In this document: piece after piece, positions 5,133 through 6,431 of the stretch
How the letters are laid out: each line of letters opens with the position of its first letter
Position numbering within the stretch: the stretch's first letter is position 1
NCBI GenBank assembly: GCA_021604925.1
Contig: BQJX01000173.1
Span: 1-6,431 of the forward strand
Reading direction: 5' to 3'
DNA: 6,431 bases
Source: Gemmatimonadota bacterium
GTDB taxonomy: Bacteria > ARS69
Notes under the pieces: model-generated
Database searches by the model: none
What the model was told of the DNA's origin: nothing
What the model saw: only the letters and a program-made list of their open reading frames with translations
Made by a program: the position numbers and the translations under genes

Positions 5133-6160
5133 AGCGGAGTGGGTTGCATCCGTACCGGCAGCGGTCATTGACCGGGGAAGCGGCGGGGGCGCACGTGGAC
5201 GAGGCTCCGGACGCCGACGAGTTCCTGTCCGATGTGTTGCGGGGTCTGTCCGCGCGACGAAAGACGCTTCCGTGCAAGTACTTCTACGACGCGGAGGGAT
5301 CGCGGCTCTTCGACGAGATCTGCGAACTGGATGAGTACTACGTGACCCGCACGGAAGTGGGGATCCTGGAAGCCAACGTGGCCGAGATGGCGGAGTTGCT
5401 CGGCGATCGATGTCTGCTCTTTGAGTACGGAAGCGGCAGCAGCGTGAAGACGCGGCTCCTCCTGGATCAACTGGAGTCGCCGGCGGGCTACGTGCCGATC
5501 GACATCTCCTGCGACCACCTGCTGGCCACCGCCGACGACCTGCGTCGCGCGTATCCCGAGATCCCGATCCTTCCCATCTGCTCCGACTACACGTCCGCCG
5601 TCACGTTGCCTCCCGCCGCGGCCTTTGCCCGGAACCGTGCGCTGTTCTTTCCGGGCTCCACGCTCGGCAACTTTGCGCCGGACGAGTCCATCGACTTCCT
5701 GACCCGGATGGCGAGCCTGGTGGGTCCCGGCGGACTCGTGCTCATCGGCGAGGACCTGCAGAAGGACGTGCAGGTCCTGCTGGACGCCTACGACGACGCC
5801 GACGGAGTCACGGCGGCGTTCAACCTGAATCTGCTGTCCCGGATCAATCAGGAGCTGGGAGGAAACTTCCGGCTCGACCGGTTCTCGCACGAGGCGCGCT
5901 GGAACGAGAAGCGGGCCCGCGTGGAGATGCACCTTCGCAGCGAGGTGGACCAGGTGGTCCAGGTGGCGGGCCGCGCGTTCCGCTTCGTTCCCGGCGAGAC
6001 CATCTGGACCGAGAGCTCCCACAAGTTCACCCCCGAGGCATTCGCCGCGACCGCCAAGAAAGCCGGCTTCTGCGTGGATCGGATCTGGACGGATTCGAAA
6101 CGGTATTTCAGCATCCAGCTGTTGCGAGCCGTGACCGACGGAGCGGACCCGGAGGCGTGA
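5129..6160 (+). CDS. egtD: L-histidine N-alpha-methyltransferase (hercynine synthase) EgtD
   Basis: EgtD transfers three methyl groups from S-adenosylmethionine to the alpha-amino group of histidine, giving hercynine, the betaine precursor of ergothioneine. The protein has 343 aa, close to the 321 aa of the M. smegmatis enzyme. The SAM-binding part shows LLFEYGSGSSVKTRLLLD (96-113) and YVPIDIS (121-127). Active-site residues known in M. smegmatis EgtD appear in register: Y71 in DEYYVTRTE (Y56), GSTLGN with N181 (N166), Y221 in AYDDADGV (Y206), M267 in VEMHL (M252), and E295/S297 in WTESSHKF (E282/S284). This supports histidine as substrate. The start is ATG 5129, overlapping the permease stop (ATGA) and preceded by AGGGGG at 5 nt; an in-frame ATG at 5105 lies inside the permease gene. 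No EgtB/Egt1 sulfoxide synthase is in the window. It could feed a pathway encoded elsewhere, or hercynine itself may be the product. Confidence 0.95.
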   Translation: MKRSGLHPYRQRSLTGEAAGAHVDEAPDADEFLSDVLRGLSARRKTLPCKYFYDAEGSRLFDEICELDEYYVTRTEVGILEANVAEMAELLGDRCLLFEYGSGSSVKTRLLLDQLESPAGYVPIDISCDHLLATADDLRRAYPEIPILPICSDYTSAVTLPPAAAFARNRALFFPGSTLGNFAPDESIDFLTRMASLVGPGGLVLIGEDLQKDVQVLLDAYDDADGVTAAFNLNLLSRINQELGGNFRLDRFSHEARWNEKRARVEMHLRSEVDQVVQVAGRAFRFVPGETIWTESSHKFTPEAFAATAKKAGFCVDRIWTDSKRYFSIQLLRAVTDGADPEA

Positions 6161-6166
6161 ACCGTG

Positions 6167-6431
6167 ATGGAGCTGCGGCGAATCGGTGGGCAGGCGTCGG
6201 CGGGCGCGATCGCGCTGCTGAGTGCCGCCGCTCTGATCCTTCTGCCCGCCACCGCAGCCGCGTCGGCCGAGCGCGACCCGGCGGAGGACTCCGAGGACGG
6301 CGCCTCCGAGAAGTCGACCTGGGACGTGTCGGATCCGGGCGTGCCGCGGGACGACCTTGCGTTCGAGGCCACGGAGGGCACGTGGATCTCGGTCGATGTG
6401 GATCCGCGGGGCGAGCGGCTGGTCTTCGACC
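6167..6431 (+). CDS. Secreted TolB-like propeller/amidohydrolase protein, N-terminal part
   Basis: Only the first 88 codons are visible; the frame runs off the right edge. ATG 6167 is directly preceded by an in-frame GTG at 6164; the GGAGG at 6151-6155 is 11 nt from the ATG and 8 nt from the GTG, so either could be the start. Residues 1 to about 35 form a signal peptide (ELRR, hydrophobic core, ATAAASA), followed by an acidic linker. The segment TWDVSDPGVP, then FEATEGTWISVDVDPRGERLVFD, strongly resembles the opening of exported amidohydrolases that carry N-terminal TolB/PD40 beta-propeller repeats (the usual pattern is EGTW-x-S-x-DVSPDG-x-x-IVFD). The amidohydrolase domain itself is outside the window, so that part is inferred. 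It starts 3-6 nt after the egtD stop and probably belongs to the same operon. Confidence 0.8.
   Translation, partial: MELRRIGGQASAGAIALLSAAALILLPATAAASAERDPAEDSEDGASEKSTWDVSDPGVPRDDLAFEATEGTWISVDVDPRGERLVFD

Noticed and set aside
5165..6022. Minus-strand open frame (285 codons) opposite egtD
   Set aside because: Antisense to a strongly supported egtD; composition and lack of motifs mark it as a shadow frame.

Overview
The window is a GC-rich stretch of bacterial chromosome with a high share of G/C-ending codons. It carries eight genes, two of them cut by the window ends. The gene content suggests an environmental Gram-negative-type bacterium of the Gemmatimonadota/Eisenbacteria/FCB kind: a BrxA/BrxB-type bacilliredoxin, a secreted protein with a thermolysin-type propeptide domain, a TolB-propeller amidohydrolase start, and a fused binding-protein/permease. 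That placement is inference from gene content only. No mobile element, CRISPR array, tRNA or rRNA is visible.

Layout. (1) Positions 1-572, minus strand: the N-terminal 190 codons of an exported protein with a signal peptide and an FTP-type propeptide domain; it runs off the left edge. (2) Positions 573-793: a divergent intergenic region with a near-consensus sigma-70-type promoter (TTGACT, 17 bp, TACAAT) and a perfect 12-bp palindrome just after the predicted transcription start. (3) Positions 794-1585, plus strand: a two-domain VOC (glyoxalase-fold) protein. (4) A strong hairpin terminator at 1629-1660 lies between this gene and the converging minus-strand pair. (5) Positions 1712-2474, minus strand: a 90-aa protein of unknown function (possibly Sm-like) followed by a bacilliredoxin. 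(6) Positions 2475-2877: about 400 bp without a gene, with a cluster of GTCCCG repeats, between the minus-strand pair and the next operon. (7) Positions 2878-6431, plus strand: a tightly packed operon of an ABC ATPase, a substrate-binding/permease fusion, egtD, and the start of a secreted TolB-like/amidohydrolase protein. The first two junctions are 4-bp GTGA and ATGA overlaps; the last gap is 3-6 bp.

The main point of interest is the operon. The two ABC genes form a complete importer of the OpuC/OsmF/EgtUV (quaternary amine) type. They are translationally coupled to EgtD, the histidine trimethyltransferase that makes hercynine, the betaine precursor of ergothioneine. EgtU/EgtV importers of this superfamily take up ergothioneine, so linkage to egtD suggests one transcription unit that both scavenges and makes ergothioneine or hercynine. 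No EgtB or Egt1 is in the window. The bacilliredoxin next door acts on a different low-molecular-weight thiol, bacillithiol, so the locus may place two thiol-redox systems side by side. The coding calls are well supported; the transporter's substrate and the joint function are inference.
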